From Sipunculus nudus (Eukaryota; Annelida; Sipuncula; Golfingiida; Sipunculidae): DNA of 64,000 bases. Positions 22,830 to 36,479 of the stretch are shown piece by piece. The notes under the pieces are model-generated. The model did no database searches. It was not told where the DNA came from and saw only the letters and a list, made by a program, of their open reading frames with translations. Position numbers and translations under genes: made by a program. The stretch is from contig CM049310.1 in the NCBI GenBank assembly GCA_026874595.1, positions 82,051,056 to 82,115,055 of the forward strand, written 5' to 3'. Positions within the stretch are counted from its first letter, which is position 1, and every line of letters begins with the position of its first letter.

Positions 22830-23320
22830 AGCGTTATATGAAAGTAACGCATTAATGTAAAGTAAACCTATTCTACGTGCGTATGTTGTGTGAATGGAGA
22901 ATTTCATCCAGGTCCAAGACTTTGCCCTGATTTGATTGGCTGGTACACGTGATATCATGGACTGAATTTTATAAACATTTTTAGATCTAGTAATGGGTGT
23001 TGTTTTTATTCTCTGCTGCAAATTTGGGACTGACAGTGGCAAAAATACTGTGCTCTTACTGAGATCTAGAATTTTTAGTAACAGGGGATTTCCCAGTGTG
23101 TGACGTCACGGCCGAGTTGACAGTGCTCATAGATGTGCCAATAGTTTTGGAACAAATCACAAAACCTCATGTTTTTAGTGGAAAAATAAATAGAAAAAAA
23201 TAAATTGTTTTTCCTCCATGAATTGGGCTCAATTTATGTAAAATCTATATGAATATTTTTTTCAAAACCAATTATGTTATATATGGTAATATAATGAGAT
23301 GTGGGATACGTTTGCTTGAC
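22830..23320 (+). repeat. Dispersed repeat family A, copy 1
   Basis: Landmarks are GATTTGATTGGCTGGTACACG, TTTGGGACTGACAGTGGC, AACAGGGGATTTCCCAGTGTG, AAACCTCATGTTTTTAGTGG and CCATGAATTGGGCTCAATTT. The same order is seen at 39285-39650, and reversed at 35450-35880 and 43840-44295. It is about 490 bp and has no coding content. Confidence 0.7.
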
Positions 23321-24017
23321 CATAATGTATATATAAATCAAGCAAGCGAGCAATCATAACAGAAAGTAGTATAAATGCATAATGGAAGTTCGCTTAAAGT
23401 TATCGGTAAAGCAATGTTTATAAAATTAATTATGAAACAGTTTACGCGCCTGTGAACATAAATCTTCTTTATTTCTGTCTTTCATCTTTTTTATATCATT
23501 TCATTTTAAAACTTTAATGTATACATAAATATGTACTTTGTCATCATAACCCCCACAAATGTATATAAAATGTATAAAAAATCACGCTGTTGTTGAAAAA
23601 CTGGTTTTACTCTAAAAGGGTGTTATTTTATTTGGTAAGATTTATAATCTATTCATCAAAACCATGCACAAAGGAGTTACCTTATCATTTTTTATAATGA
23701 AAATCTTCTAGACTAGCAAAAAATTTGTATATCAATGGTCAAATAACATACAGACGGGTATACTCCAAATACTGACTTAACAAAATTACAATATTTTCTC
23801 TGTGCTTATTTACATACGTGTCAAGTGGAAGTCAAATTCAACCAAATAATTCAAACGCCCTTGGTAAAGTGTATAATGACTGTGTCATTAATGTCGTATA
23901 AATATTTAATTTAACTGCATGAATACATATAATGTTAGTTATTCTGATGTATTTATATTATATAACCCATTCGATGCATCCATGTTTAATACAGGTTTAA
24001 TTTTTACAGGGAGCGTT

Positions 24018-24019
24018 AG

Positions 24020-24101
<82 letters not shown>

Positions 24102-24102
24102 G
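24018..24102. repeat. (TA)n microsatellite
   Basis: Over 80 bp of TA with a phase slip near 24074. Confidence 0.95.
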
Positions 24103-24469
24103 GATAGGTCCCAGGCCTGTTTGCGGCACTGTCAATTAAATAATGGTGCAGATTACCTCATGGTAAGAATGATGTGTTATAAATGAGCCCTCGTGTTTTA
24201 TGCAAGGACCAGGAAAAAAAACAAATTAAAAAGAAACAAGATCGAATCTGTATGGTTCTATATCTATATACTCAGGGCCTTGAAAATATCAGGCTATTTC
24301 CTAGTATAATAATAACTTATGGTTCATTGTGCGCGACAACTCCACCTAGAATTAATTTTATTAAAGGCGTATCCATTATCTTTCTGAATTGGCAATTAAA
24401 CTAACTGGTATTAATGTATTATTTACCTAACTGATTTGTATAAGAACACTATATTTGTATCGTTATAAC

Positions 24470-25260
24470 TGGCAGCCGATGTAGAAGATTTCGTCACCGT
24501 AATGTACCAGTGAGACATGAGGGCCAGCTATTGACCATTTTTGAACGTGTCATCGTTTCCCGTGTTCCTGCGACAGTCCGCAAGTTCCCATCGCTTTGAT
24601 AGCTCTCATCCAGCGACCCGAGAGGAGGCTGGCAACTCCAGTTCCGCGCCGAGTGGGACCAAAAGGGTGTTTGTCACCCAGTAATGTTTGTGCATGCCGG
24701 GTCTATGGCATGACAACTTGTGTACAAAACCAATCCCCTCTCCTGGACTAAAACCCCTTCAACTGAACAGCCGGCTAAATACAGATGAAAGACTCATTTT
24801 CTAATAGGTAAGAACATCAAAGATGTGGGTTTGAGAGAAGAACAACCCACTCCAAGCGCTACACGGTTTCCCGGACTCTGCGCGGCCTGCGGAAATATTT
24901 TGTCGGGTGGCAGTGGGCAGGAACACGAACTTGCGGCGGACACACTATGGATTCAAGCGAGCGTGCAAGGCACAGTAGCCCAAATTCCTCACCGCCTCGG
25001 CGCCCGCCAACACAACTTCTTATATATCCACGCTTTCATCTCCACCGACTTTGTTACATATATACAGAGTATCTATAATCTAAATGTTGTTCCCGTATCC
25101 CGCGCGCGCGGTGTTTACTTTGCACATGGCGTTATTGTGCAGTCTGTATGTTTTCCGTGTATACTGCAGTTAAGACGCTCGCTTCATTGCGTTTCATTGT
25201 CCGCTGTTAAGCTGATGAAGATAGCATTGCTTTCCCGTTAAACATTGTTGGACGTTCCAT
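24470..25260. other. GC-richer unassigned block
   Basis: Composition differs sharply from its surroundings. A 138-codon + strand ORF (24825-25241) covers part of it but shows no recognisable family and ends in low-GC sequence. It could be a regulatory block, an old exon or the 5' region of a minus-strand gene. I cannot decide. Confidence 0.3.
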
Positions 25261-27444
25261 AATAAAAGCATTTGTTGATCCTGACGGGACTAACAGAAGG
25301 TGTTTGACAGAGTAAGATAGGCGAAAAAGAAGACTGAAGCACCTCCTTATATGGTCTTTGATGATGTATTGTAAGCACCATAGACTTCAAAGAAAGATAC
25401 ATGTAGACTTAAGTGTTTCTTTTTGTTACATTGGTTTGTCAATGCTGACTCTTATCTGTGGTAACTTGCATGTTGACTTTCATTGTTATTAAAGGTAAGG
25501 GCGTTAACCTGATCAATGACCCTGACGTTGAGTTTTCCTGTAACAAGTGGTTAACATGTTTCCTGTGGTCTTTTCTATGATGTGGTGATGTAGTTTATAG
25601 CCTTGTACTACAAATAAATAAGTAGATAACATATTTTCTTGATGTTTTTCTATGACGAAGGTTTTAAGCTGAACCTTCGACGACAAATATATTAATTTTC
25701 CTGGAGAATTATAGCTTTATATTATATGTATTAAAATGTGATTATTTTATAATTTATTTATATATTTAAATGTACATACAATCTTTTTACTCGTGTTCTA
25801 TACCTATCAAATTTGCCTTTATACTGGTCTCTTTAAAAACTTAAAAGTCCCCTCCCCCATGTTGCAAGTTAAAGGACATTGCGCTACTTAAAAGAGTCGC
25901 CATTAATTATGGAAAATGTCAATATGTTACATATATTCAAACAAGTGTGCTTATTTAAAAAAAATAGTGCATGGCTACCATTCTTTTCAAAAATAAAGCA
26001 TGGTCTTTATGCGGGTCAAAAATGTCATAAAACTCTCAAAAATGAAATTATAAACTTAAAAACTAGCAAACTGGTGCATGTAGGGATAAAGATTTTTAAT
26101 GGCTCTTTTAGACGAAAACATATGTACTTGCATTTAATATGAGATATCAGTCACTGCTTGTGGTAACTATAGATTTCAAAATATAAGAACAGGCCGGTGG
26201 AGATATAGTAAGTTAGTTTTAATATCACGTAACTATATATATATAGGCTTTGGGGGGAGGGCAGGACTATGTATACCTTTCCCTTGTTCGTCAATTATAT
26301 ATTTCAGTTATATATCTCATATTAAGAAAATGTAGGTTATTAATTGCATGTGCAAATAGTCTCACTGAATTGTCATGCATAGAATGTTGGCCCTTTTCAA
26401 TTGTTTAAATCAAATGTTGATCATGCAAACTAAATAGTATGCAAATTATTTTTGTATGGTGAAAATATATATTTCATAATATGTGTTGGGAATGGAGGAA
26501 TGTTTGATTTTCTGTGAAACCTTTCTCTAAAAACTTTTCTGTGAAACTAATCTCAAAAAACCTTTATTCTTCAAAAAACTTTTCATTCCTTTTATTCCTT
26601 GTATTGTTAAATGGATAAGGTTAAAGAGCTAAGTACTAAGGTGATCCATGGTTGCCTTTATTTTTACTCTCTTCTCTAGACATTTGAAAGCATTATAATA
26701 CCACTGAGGAAAACCTTTTTATTCTTCAAAAACCTTTTATTCATAAAAAAACCTTTTTCTTCTTTCATAAATCGTTCTTTCCTCATGCAGTTAACTGTAT
26801 GATAACTGTTTGTTTAACTGTAAAAGCTTAGGATTAACCTTATATATTTTATCAACCATAACAGACCGTATCATATATAAGCGTGGTTTTTTTTATCGTA
26901 TACATTTCTACTAATATAAAGTTAATCTACATATTCTGGTTTATGAATTATGACCCTATGATATAAAATACTCAAATTTTCTCGAATAGATTCACTTAGA
27001 TAAAGCTTAATTGGGTTTGACATGTCTGAAACAAATTTAAGAATTAATCGCTTTTATACTATTATAAGCTGATAAAAATATTTTTGTATAATTCTTAATT
27101 TTGTATATAATTATCAAATAAACCTAAAAACGTGCCCTTTTTCATTATAATGCTGAATAATGCACCATAATGCAACACTGATAACATTGTTCAGATGTGA
27201 GTGTATATACCTGCATGTATTAAATTACTCTACACATAATGTTTTATTTTCAAACTGGATTTTATAAATCGGAGTTTAGAGATGGTATAGAAAACTTAGA
27301 GACAACAAAATTAATACAGGAAAGATAAGTAAAAGTCACGTGATTTGGGTAATCATGTGATCAGAGTGTAGCAATTAAAAAAAAAAAACCCTCTTCATAT
27401 TACCCCCTAGCTTAAATTAGCACGAAGATTATCGCTTTCAGACA

Positions 27445-27506
<62 letters not shown>

Positions 27507-28310
27507 GAGGGCGAATCTGATAAAACCTTGTCCCTATACGAGTTCAGGTCATCCTTTAGCAATTATTTTTATTATGTTAATTATGCTAAATTATTTATAG
27601 ATAATTATTTCATGTATACATATTGCAAGCACATTTCATATATATTCACTTACAAACACAATTTAAATTACCAATTATAATAAATATAAAAATAATTATA
27701 ATAATAATAATAATAACAATAATAATAATAATAATGCTAATTATTATAATTATTATTATTGTTGTTGTTGTTTTTATTATTATTATTATTTTCTATCATT
27801 GTTATTATTATTATTATTATAATTGTTGATATTATTATTATTATTATTATTATCATTTACAACCATTTATAACCAACTTATAGCACTGAGAAGCCAATTT
27901 TTTATTATGGAAACGCATTTTAAGTTTGATTTGCATATAACTGTGGAATTAATAATAAACTTATAAGGAAGCTCATGAATTAACGATGATCAGTTATTTG
28001 ACATACCACTTAAGGGTTTTCTTACTGACATTTCAATAAGTAAAATTTATTGATTGTTTAAATCATAAATGTATTCGTAATTTTTTTTTAATATAGATAT
28101 TAAAATTTATCTGTTACTATCTTTCTATTTAACCTACCTTGCTGCTATATAGCTCGGTCTATAGTGTACAGCTCGGAATATAGTATCAATATAACATTTT
28201 TCCCTTACTATTCTGATACTGAGACGAGCTTTCATTCTTTATAAGGGGATATATTTGGGGCATATATGAAATCACTCTTATATCACTGGAGTTATAGCCA
28301 GAGAGGGGTT
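25260..28310. other. AT-rich intergenic DNA, no gene seen
   Basis: It holds (TA)n at 27445-27503, (AAT)n/(ATT)n with GTT at 27690-27852, and a low-complexity stretch at 26510-26780 that repeats CCTTTTTATTCTTCAAAAA-like words. No coding signal was found on either strand. Confidence 0.6.
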
Positions 28311-28313
28311 GAA

Positions 28314-28317
<4 letters not shown>

Positions 28318-28360
<43 letters not shown>
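28318..28360. repeat. (TA)n microsatellite
   Basis: About 42 bp of TA repeats. Confidence 0.95.
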
Positions 28361-28365
<5 letters not shown>

Positions 28366-28589
28366 GATAAGCTTTACTTGGGACCAAATGGACCATGATT
28401 GGTTAAATTCATAAATATTAGGGAAAAATAAACGTCGGTGGAACCTATGTAAAATAGGTTGTACAGTGCATTGGAAATGTCCAAGGTTAGTTGCATATAA
28501 CATGAATACATCGTATCTGACTAAGGCTAATTCTGCAATAATCCTTTCGTATACATTGGAGTAAAGAATACTAGAATAATAGCATTAAG

Positions 28590-28772
28590 CACAATGGAAC
28601 CTGTCTGAAAGACCACCTGTCTAATAAGAACACCTCTCTGTTAAGACCACCCTCGAGTTAACCAAAAGCATTCATGTTATTTATAACTGATATATTTAAT
28701 AAGACCACCTGCCAATCAAGACCACTTTTGGTCAGTCCCAAGGGTGGTCTTACTAAACAGGTTTCCCTGTAT
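28590..28772. repeat. GACCACC-type dispersed repeat
   Basis: It opens GGAACCTGTCTGAAAGACCACC. It repeats TAAGACCACC-like words and closes with GGTGGTCTTACTAAACAGG, so it is partly palindromic. Related copies are at 31905-32085 and 41950-42010. Confidence 0.6.
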
Positions 28773-29399
28773 ATGATTTCAATTATATATGATATAGTAT
28801 ATAATATATATATATATATATATATTATAAATTATATATAATAGTATATAATAACTTTACACCGTACACAGGCATGATCACACACATAATATATATATAC
28901 TGTATAACCTTGTCTCGCATACACCGGGGCCACTTAAATTTGGGAGAGGTGAGGGTAGCGGTATAGTGAGTGTACTGATAGATCAGGTATGTCTAATGAA
29001 CCACAACTTACTCATCAATAAACTTTTGAAAAATGACGGGAAAGTTAGACAAACTGACTTATTGAGAAATCTTAATACGTTGGCTTAATACATCTCCGTG
29101 TGTGTGGGCAGGTTGGAGCATGCAAACTGTCTACAGCTATGCTCCTGCAATCTATACTGGTTTGTTTCATATATACATGTACCTTCTTCAGTACAATTCA
29201 CAACATGAATCTGCACAAGATCTACATTTAGCGGACCCGAGGTCGGCAATACGAAGCCATATAATTAGTTCATCATCATCATGTCATATCTTAAGTGTAT
29301 TCATTTTCGCAACATTTATATCACAGCCTTTAAGATAAATATTGTTTAACCTTTGAAGCGTCCTTTAATGCGTCAACTATAAGGAAAAAACACAACGTA

Positions 29400-30540
29400 T
29401 TAAATAGTTAGGGCCGCCAGCAATCTGATAGCCATGCCGCTTCTGCATACTATACCATCTGCTGTTAGCGCGAGCCAATGTATTTAAGGGCATATTTGCA
29501 GACTGCACAAATCGTATATATACTCAAGTAAAAATTAGTCAAGCATTGACTGGAGACGTACTTATTGTATAGGTAAGTTACCCACACTAAGACGTCAATC
29601 ATAAAAGCTCGGTTTGCTGGTGTAGATTTGAAGCTGTAATGTTTGGATTTCTACACTGAACTGTGATTAAAATGTACTTAGGCTTCAAGGGATAAGAGAT
29701 TAGAATAAGACTTAATACCCGAGCGACCTATACGTGTGGAACGTCTCCGGCAGTCTTTTTCTCACGAGAGATCGTTTCCGTATCAAGTCGAATGTTGTTC
29801 TCAAGGAAATTTCTCAAGTCGCTTAACTTATGTTTTGACCCTGTGTGCACACAAGGCGAACGAAATGAGGCTTTGATGAACCGGTAACCACACATAACGA
29901 AAGATCAGCCACCGGCGAACACAAGCGGTAGCACTTTCTGGTGACAACCCCTTCAAACTCTCCTGGCGTCCAGCAATCTCAAAAAGCGAGCTGAGAGCGC
30001 GCACAACGGTTGCCTGCCAGCGGGTTAGAACACTTTTGGCGTCTTGTTGGGTTACATGATGGCATGTTGTAGGACACCACGTTCATGAGAAGCCGACTGC
30101 TTTTCAAAGCTAACTCCTACTCAGGGTTCAGTTGGAAAAAAATCCATGACCAGTGACTTAGTCGCTGCTGTTATAGTAAAACACAAGGGTGCCGTGACCG
30201 ACCAAAAACGGCGTGGGACAAACGCGAGATAACCAGAAGTGGACTGGGATTTGAATCGGACTACTCAACTCACTATCAGGCCCGTTCGTGTTTCTAATAC
30301 GCGGTATCCCCACACTTTTCAGTCAGTGCAGGGAGGAAATAATAAATAGAACTTTGTGGTATCTAAGATATGACTGACCGCTGGATTGCAAACTATTCAC
30401 ATGAAAGGCGAGATGTGCAAAGGCGGAACGATTTGACCAACACCTGTGCGCTCGGGACTGAACAGGTTTCACTTAATTACCGCCTCGTGTAATAGATCCC
30501 TAGATACAAGGTACCGTGAAGTATTTGGTGAATTAAGTAT
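29400..30540. other. Unassigned mixed-composition block
   Basis: About 1.1 kb with few simple repeats and higher GC than its flanks, and no long ORF. Possible regulatory DNA by composition only. Confidence 0.2.
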
Positions 30541-31900
30541 GTTACATACTGACATGCATTACCGATGAGATTAGAAATGAGCATATTATTGTGTTGTGTA
30601 ATCACCTATAGATAAAGAAGAAAATAAAAAAAAATTGACCCAAAAAAATCTTTATGACCGAGATTAAACCTAAATTTTTAACCTTAATTTCGTAAAAATC
30701 CGCAAGGGAGCCACAAAGCTGACGACATGCAATAACGTTGACATGACAGGAAAACCATCACTCAGGCACAGATATTTAGTAGACATTTTGAAATGGGGGG
30801 GGGGGGGGGGGGGGATGTTAAAATATACGAATGCTAGGGATGCAGGGAAATGTAAGCAACCAGCGGGGCTGGATTGTAAGGAGAGCTAGCCCCCTCTGTT
30901 TTAATAAATGGACATATTTTTGCTTGAACGTGTACATTCACGGGGCCTATTACGATATATTGACGTCTATTAACTAAAGATAATCCCTTTAACCTTTCAT
31001 GAAAATAGACCAGAAAATGGTTACCCAAGTACGGTACTAAGGCTATTTGTTTTGTTTATATCGTGTTTATAACACGTGGGGGGCCGCCAAAATTATCCAG
31101 GCACATTCAACAAGAACATCTAGCTTCAATTCAGACTAACCAGAGTTTTGCAAATCGCATTTTGCAACTTATGACACTTCAGCGTCCTCACATTTAAAGC
31201 CAATCATTTGAAGTTTCCCCAAGTTTTCTTAGTCTTATGTCAAATCAAATAATATTTTTTTTATAATAACTGGGCCACTGAATTACGGTGCACATAAGGA
31301 GCACGTTGTCATTTGTATAAGTACAACCATGTATACTGTTAACCTATTATTGTGCACCCCCCCCCCCCCCCCCCCACACACACACACAAACCCGGGCCCT
31401 TTCGATCCATATCGCTCTCCTTGGGAAGTTAGTGCCATCTGTTGGCGATTCCAAGCATAATTAAACATGTGTGACTATGAAATATTGTCTCTCAATATTG
31501 AAACAAAATATGAGTTTTGGTGAAGTGATATAAACACCAAATCCCAGTCATAAATAGAACCGCGTGTGGGTTTGGGTGTCCGGTCAAATGGATACATGTG
31601 TGTTGACATTTTTTACAGGCATGTAGCCTGAGTTCTGCGAACTCTTTTCAAAGGGCGTATCATATAAATATAAGCCAACATGTAATGTAAACACCGCGTG
31701 AAAGTTTCAGAAGAGTGTTAAGTGTAGGGTAAATACTTGGTAAAGCTTACCCCTACTGAAAGCCGAGGTGAACTAAGTGCTCTCTACTGGCAACATGTCT
31801 TGGTAGTGTCTCTGTTTTACCAACGCCACTGTCGGTTTAAGGAAAGTTAATGCAAAGTGCAGGGGTAGAGAGAAACATCCATCTAGTTACCCACTACTGT
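30540..31900. other. Intergenic, no gene seen
   Basis: It contains a G run (30796-30814) and a C run followed by (CA)n (31357-31388). Nothing else is recognisable. Confidence 0.5.
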
Positions 31901-31904
31901 AGAA

Positions 31905-32085
31905 AGTGTAACCTATGAAATAAGACCACCCGTGGGACTAGCCAAACGTGGTCATAATTCGCAGGTGGTCTTATTAGACAGGTCAGCTATAACCAATCTG
32001 AATGTTTTCGGTTAACTCACGTCTTAATAAACAGATGGTCCTATTAGATAGGTGGTCTTTCAGATGGGTTCCACTGTAATAGGTC
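31905..32085. repeat. GACCACC-type dispersed repeat
   Basis: It has AAATAAGACCACCCGTGGG, GCAGGTGGTCTTATTAGACA and ATAGGTGGTCTTTCAGATGG. The ends are in opposite orientation, as in the copy at 28590. Confidence 0.6.
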
Positions 32086-32612
32086 GGCGTCATGTTCGTA
32101 AGGTTATAGTTTCGCGATTTTCTGTCTATCGCCAGGGTTCTATTTCGCGACATCACCATACAATAATGTGCATAGAGCATAACCATTATTTTATAAATCA
32201 TTTTATATGCGCATTAAATCATAAAAACAATTGACGAGGATCAAACAGAGCATTGAACTAGTGACAATTTAATTACTGAAAAATAATGTATAATGAAAAT
32301 ATACTAATTACTTACAAGAGCAATCTTTGATTTACTCGAAAATAGAACATCAATTAATTATTTATAATATCGATAATTTTTTTCTGTTGATTTTCGACAC
32401 TAAATAAGCGGAAGTTGTAAAAATGGTGCCTTTGTCACGACGGTTTTATTTCGCGATAATTTTCGTTTGCGAATATCGCGAATATGAAACCCCTGTTAAC
32501 AAAACGCGAATCACGGTACCTCTTTACTTTTAACGTGCAATCCCTGATAGCTCGAGTTATTAAAAACAAATATCCTTTGAGGAATCCTGTCTCATGAAAA
32601 GATGGTTTATGT

Positions 32613-32774
32613 CACAGGCACTCGTTTCCAGCACTACAATGGCCTAGAAACCGAAAACACATTGAGTATGGGCGATATACCCATTATAAAAGTTCTTTTA
32701 TAATGGGTATATCGCCCATACTCAATGTGTTTTCGGTTTCTAGGCCATTTTAGTGCTAGAAACGAGTGCCTGTG
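32613..32774. mobile_element. Foldback (hairpin) element with 8-bp target duplication
   Basis: Two 80-bp arms (32613-32692 and 32695-32774) are inverted copies that differ at two positions and are separated by 2 bp. The outer ends read CACAGGCACTCGTTTC. GTTTATGT directly flanks both sides (32605-32612 and 32775-32782), an 8-bp duplication of the hAT or P type. There is no coding content. The exact flanking duplication shows it moved as a unit. Confidence 0.88.
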
Positions 32775-33439
32775 GTTTATGTTTACTTTGTTTCACTCCT
32801 AACACGTATATCATGGAATATATATTCATTATTTATGAAAATATGTTTGCTCCTTTTTTCAACGCTTAATTTATCATAATTTATAGTATCTGCCAATATT
32901 TCGTCCTTTAACCGTTTGCTTACTTCTGTAAATAAATGGAATTAAACTAGCACCGGGCGCGAACAGTGGTGTAAAATATAAACAATTCGCGCACGCCACC
33001 TGTTGGCGACTTCACAAATCACTGTTTTTCAAGCTACTAACCGGTGTCTCTCCTCTATTTCTTCTCTTATTCGACTTAAGGAGTTTTTCGCGCATGCGCA
33101 AGATCGGACCTCTGGTCATGAGTTCTTGCTATGGTAAACATACACACGTGGACCGTGTTTACTCACACGTGCACATCATCATAATAACATATAAAACAGT
33201 TGAATTTGACATTATAACTCCGTGTGGCTGAATGGTTTTGCTGGGATTTTTTTTGTATTCGGCTGAAAGGCGTGAGAACATACACACATTATTAATAAAC
33301 GTTTATGTTCCTTTAAGGTCATGGGTCAAATGAAAAAAAAAGTAAGTTTACAGTTGCTTATTGGATAATATCATGTAAATCAAGACTAATTAGAAATATG
33401 TTTCCTCAGGAAGACAGGCCTACGCCCCCCCCCCCCCCC

Positions 33440-33770
33440 CAAAGTGGAAGGTCCTCAATGTGGGATGCTCCCCAAAACGCGTTTGCATTTTCTTATTTGG
33501 TCAATACTCCAAGGGTCATTCGTGCAGAAGTTCCCCCAACAAGTGTGACTCTACATTTGTGAATATTCAGGAAAGTCCATCCTGGATCCAGATCATGAGG
33601 TGGATCCACACAAAAATCTAGTCGATTCCTGCTTGGCGAATTCCCTGAAAATTTCAAGAGATTGCATTCATAATGCATGATTTATGTTGTGAACAAACGC
33701 ACAAACCTCCATACACAGTAACGGGATTAAACGCACACCCTTTCGGCGGAGGCAAAATTTAACTTTTGAT
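33440..33770 (+). repeat. Dispersed repeat family E, copy 2
   Basis: It has GTGGATCCACACAAAAATCTA, TTTGTGAATATTCAGGAA and CCTTTCGGCGGAGGC. A reversed fragment of the same family, with GCGCATGCGCAAGATC, lies at about 33050-33140. A C run precedes it (33425-33440). Confidence 0.6.
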
Positions 33771-34384
33771 TTATTGTAATATTCTCGAAGGCAAAACTAG
33801 GTCGTAATTTCCTATGTAGATTATAAACCTTTATGAAAATTATGGAAATAAAAGACGGGTTGTGGATAGAGTTGTGGAACGTACCACCCCCCCCCCCCCC
33901 GTTCTAACCAAGCTTTAGAGGGTAAAAATATTGGCTGGTTCTCACCTCCAAACGTGAGTGGGTGGATATGGAACTAGTCTGTTGGAGGAGTTCATGGTTA
34001 TATTGATAATGTAAACATAAACAAATTCTGAATAAACTCACATCATTGTTTCAAGAAGTAAGTCAGCGAATAAATCTAGGCATGTGATTACAAATACATG
34101 ACGTCATTAATCGAACACACGCGTGTCTCAGCTTCAAAGGGAAGCCGCCGGAACTGTCGCTGTCGTCTGCTGGCGACGTCCCCCGCGTTTCAAGTGATTA
34201 CCCTACAACACACACGGTTCAAACAACTTCGGTCATTCTCGTTTCGCTTCGTACCTGCCTACTCTTAAAGGGTAAAGACCGCCGCTATTTGTTATTAATA
34301 AAAGGGAAACATAGCCACGTTTTTCTCCACCCACGATATATGCCAAGGGAACATTTTCCAAATCTCGTTATATTACCATAAAAC

Positions 34385-35441
34385 CATTGGTGTAGTCGGG
34401 TCTACACCTTCCGAATCCAACTGCAAGTACGAGCCCAGGCCATTCGAGTCCAAGTCGGAGACCTTGAAGTTCTAGTCCTTCCAAGACCTCCTTCGAGTCC
34501 GTTTGTTAAATCTGTTTGTAAAAAGAAACTTAAAATAAAATTTGTGTATTACGTGCAGGGGTCGAAATAACGCCATTCCGCCTGTCTCAGACCGGCAAAC
34601 ACGTGCACGGAAAGGCATTTTTCATTATGTACCAATCCGTTGGAAGGTCAACACCAAGATATGTTTTCCACATTAGTAGCTGAGTATAGTAACAAGTATA
34701 GTACTATACATGACACCCAAAAAAATATTTGACAGGTGGTGTTCCACCGACTCCCTATAAGTTTCCAATGTTTTCCTAGAATTATTGTTTATAATTTCTT
34801 ATTCTTTTCGGCATTTCGGCCCTCATCTCTTATATTTTCCTGCTTTTGTTCACTGCACAATAATGTTTCTGATATAACAGATTTAAAATTCAAAACATTG
34901 AGTAACTTTTGCATTCAAGTGTGCATGTAGGATTGCATGTCAAATGGCAGAATCATGTATACACTGAGCGAAGTGTGACTGAAAGCTTGATATGATAGTA
35001 TTTATAGTATGTTTCTTTAGCGGAAAGTCTATTTTTCCAGCGGAATGGCAAAAATGAATTAATACCTTTCCGTTGGAAAGGTGAAAATTTCAAAGTACTA
35101 CATGTATTACGATCCCTGACGTGTATTTTATTGTTAGTTTGGAGATGCCTTTTACTTGAATGTTAGATCAGATTTAGCTCCCGATGCAGACCTATAGCTT
35201 AGTATAGTCTTATATTTTTTTTAATATTTTGTTAGTAGTTCGCACATATATATAAGTCTTTACTGTTTATGACAGAGCTTTTTTGAGAGATTGACTCGAC
35301 CTGATTTCTCGAGTCCATAACTCACTGTCCGATTGCATGTCCGAGTCCAGAACCCTCGAGTCCAAGTCCGAGTCGAGTCTCTAAAAAGTGAACTCGAGTC
35401 CGGACTTGGATTCGACTCCGAACTCGAGTGCTACACCACTG
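34385..35441. mobile_element. hAT-like non-autonomous element with GAGTCC-rich interior
   Basis: The termini are CATTGGTGTAG and CTACACCACTG, an 11-bp inverted pair with one mismatch. CATAAAAC flanks both ends (34377-34384 and 35442-35449), a perfect 8-bp hAT-type duplication. The 1057-bp interior has GAGTCC/GGACTC motifs near both ends and no transposase. It sits inside a family A copy whose pieces flank it, so it is younger than that copy. Confidence 0.82.
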
Positions 35442-35449
35442 CATAAAAC

Positions 35450-35880
35450 ACTATTGCCCCTGTAAAATGTATTGATAAAGATTTTGCATAAACTGAACCC
35501 GATTTCTGATAGAAAAACATTTTTTATTTATCTTTTTTTTTTCCACAAAAAATGAGGTTATATGGTATGTTCATAATCTTTTAGCACATATATATATGAG
35601 CACTGTCAACTTGGCAGTGACATCAGCCACAGGAAAACCCTGTGACTTAAAATTCTTGGTCTCAACAAAAGGTTAGTATTGCTGACAGTGGAAGTCCCAA
35701 ATTTTCTTAGAAGAACAAAAACAATACATGTATTGCCAGATTTAAGTTATTTCTTAATTTTGCCTGTTGCGTCAATCTCTGCACAATCCAGTCACACTGT
35801 GTGTAGAATCTCGATACAATGCTCCCATTACACAACAAACCAACGTGCTAAATTACGTTTGTCTGACCTCTTTTCTCAAA
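35450..35880 (-). repeat. Dispersed repeat family A, copy 2 (interrupted)
   Basis: It is in reverse orientation relative to 22830. Landmarks are AAATGAGGTTATATGG, GAGCACTGTCAACTTGGCAG and CAGTGGAAGTCCCAAATTTTC. Its other end (TTCCAAATCTCGTTATATTA, ending at 34376) lies left of the hAT-like insertion. Confidence 0.65.
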
Positions 35881-35921
35881 TGGACTGTGTTAAGATGACA
35901 TGAAAGCCATATGACATGAAT

Positions 35922-35960
<39 letters not shown>

Positions 35961-36479
35961 GCCTTTTTTAGCATTTTATTTTCTTTTACATCACTTCTTT
36001 TGTTTAATATAGAACTTTTCCACATGATGTACTTTCTGTGAACATACACACACACAAACACACCCTCACACCCACACACACATATATATATTACCTAGAT
36101 AAAGGCCCGGCTCAGAGGACCGAAGGTCCTATGTATAGAAGAAAGTGTCCCTAAGTGGCCAGGTTTGTTAAACGTATATAAAGGAAAAGAAATAATTTAT
36201 TGGTTTAGATCAAAGAGAAGATGTCCCTGAATTCATGAACATTCGATCTAATATGTTCGTCTTTGTATTACACGTTGTCTAAACACTCAGTGCTCGAGAG
36301 TTATGAGAGTTTAAAAGGCCTTCGATAAGGTAATATACAGATAATATTGACTGAGTGAGGAGTTCAATTTATTTGAGTCATGTGGCTTTAAATGGAGCAG
36401 ATATATCAGTGTCATATTTTGCAGATATATACACATACATAGATAATGAAAATAAACTAATATTATTCTCGAATCTACA

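Noticed and set aside
24825-25241. 138-codon ORF as a gene
   Set aside because: No recognisable family or splice context. Its second half is AT-rich, non-coding-like sequence.
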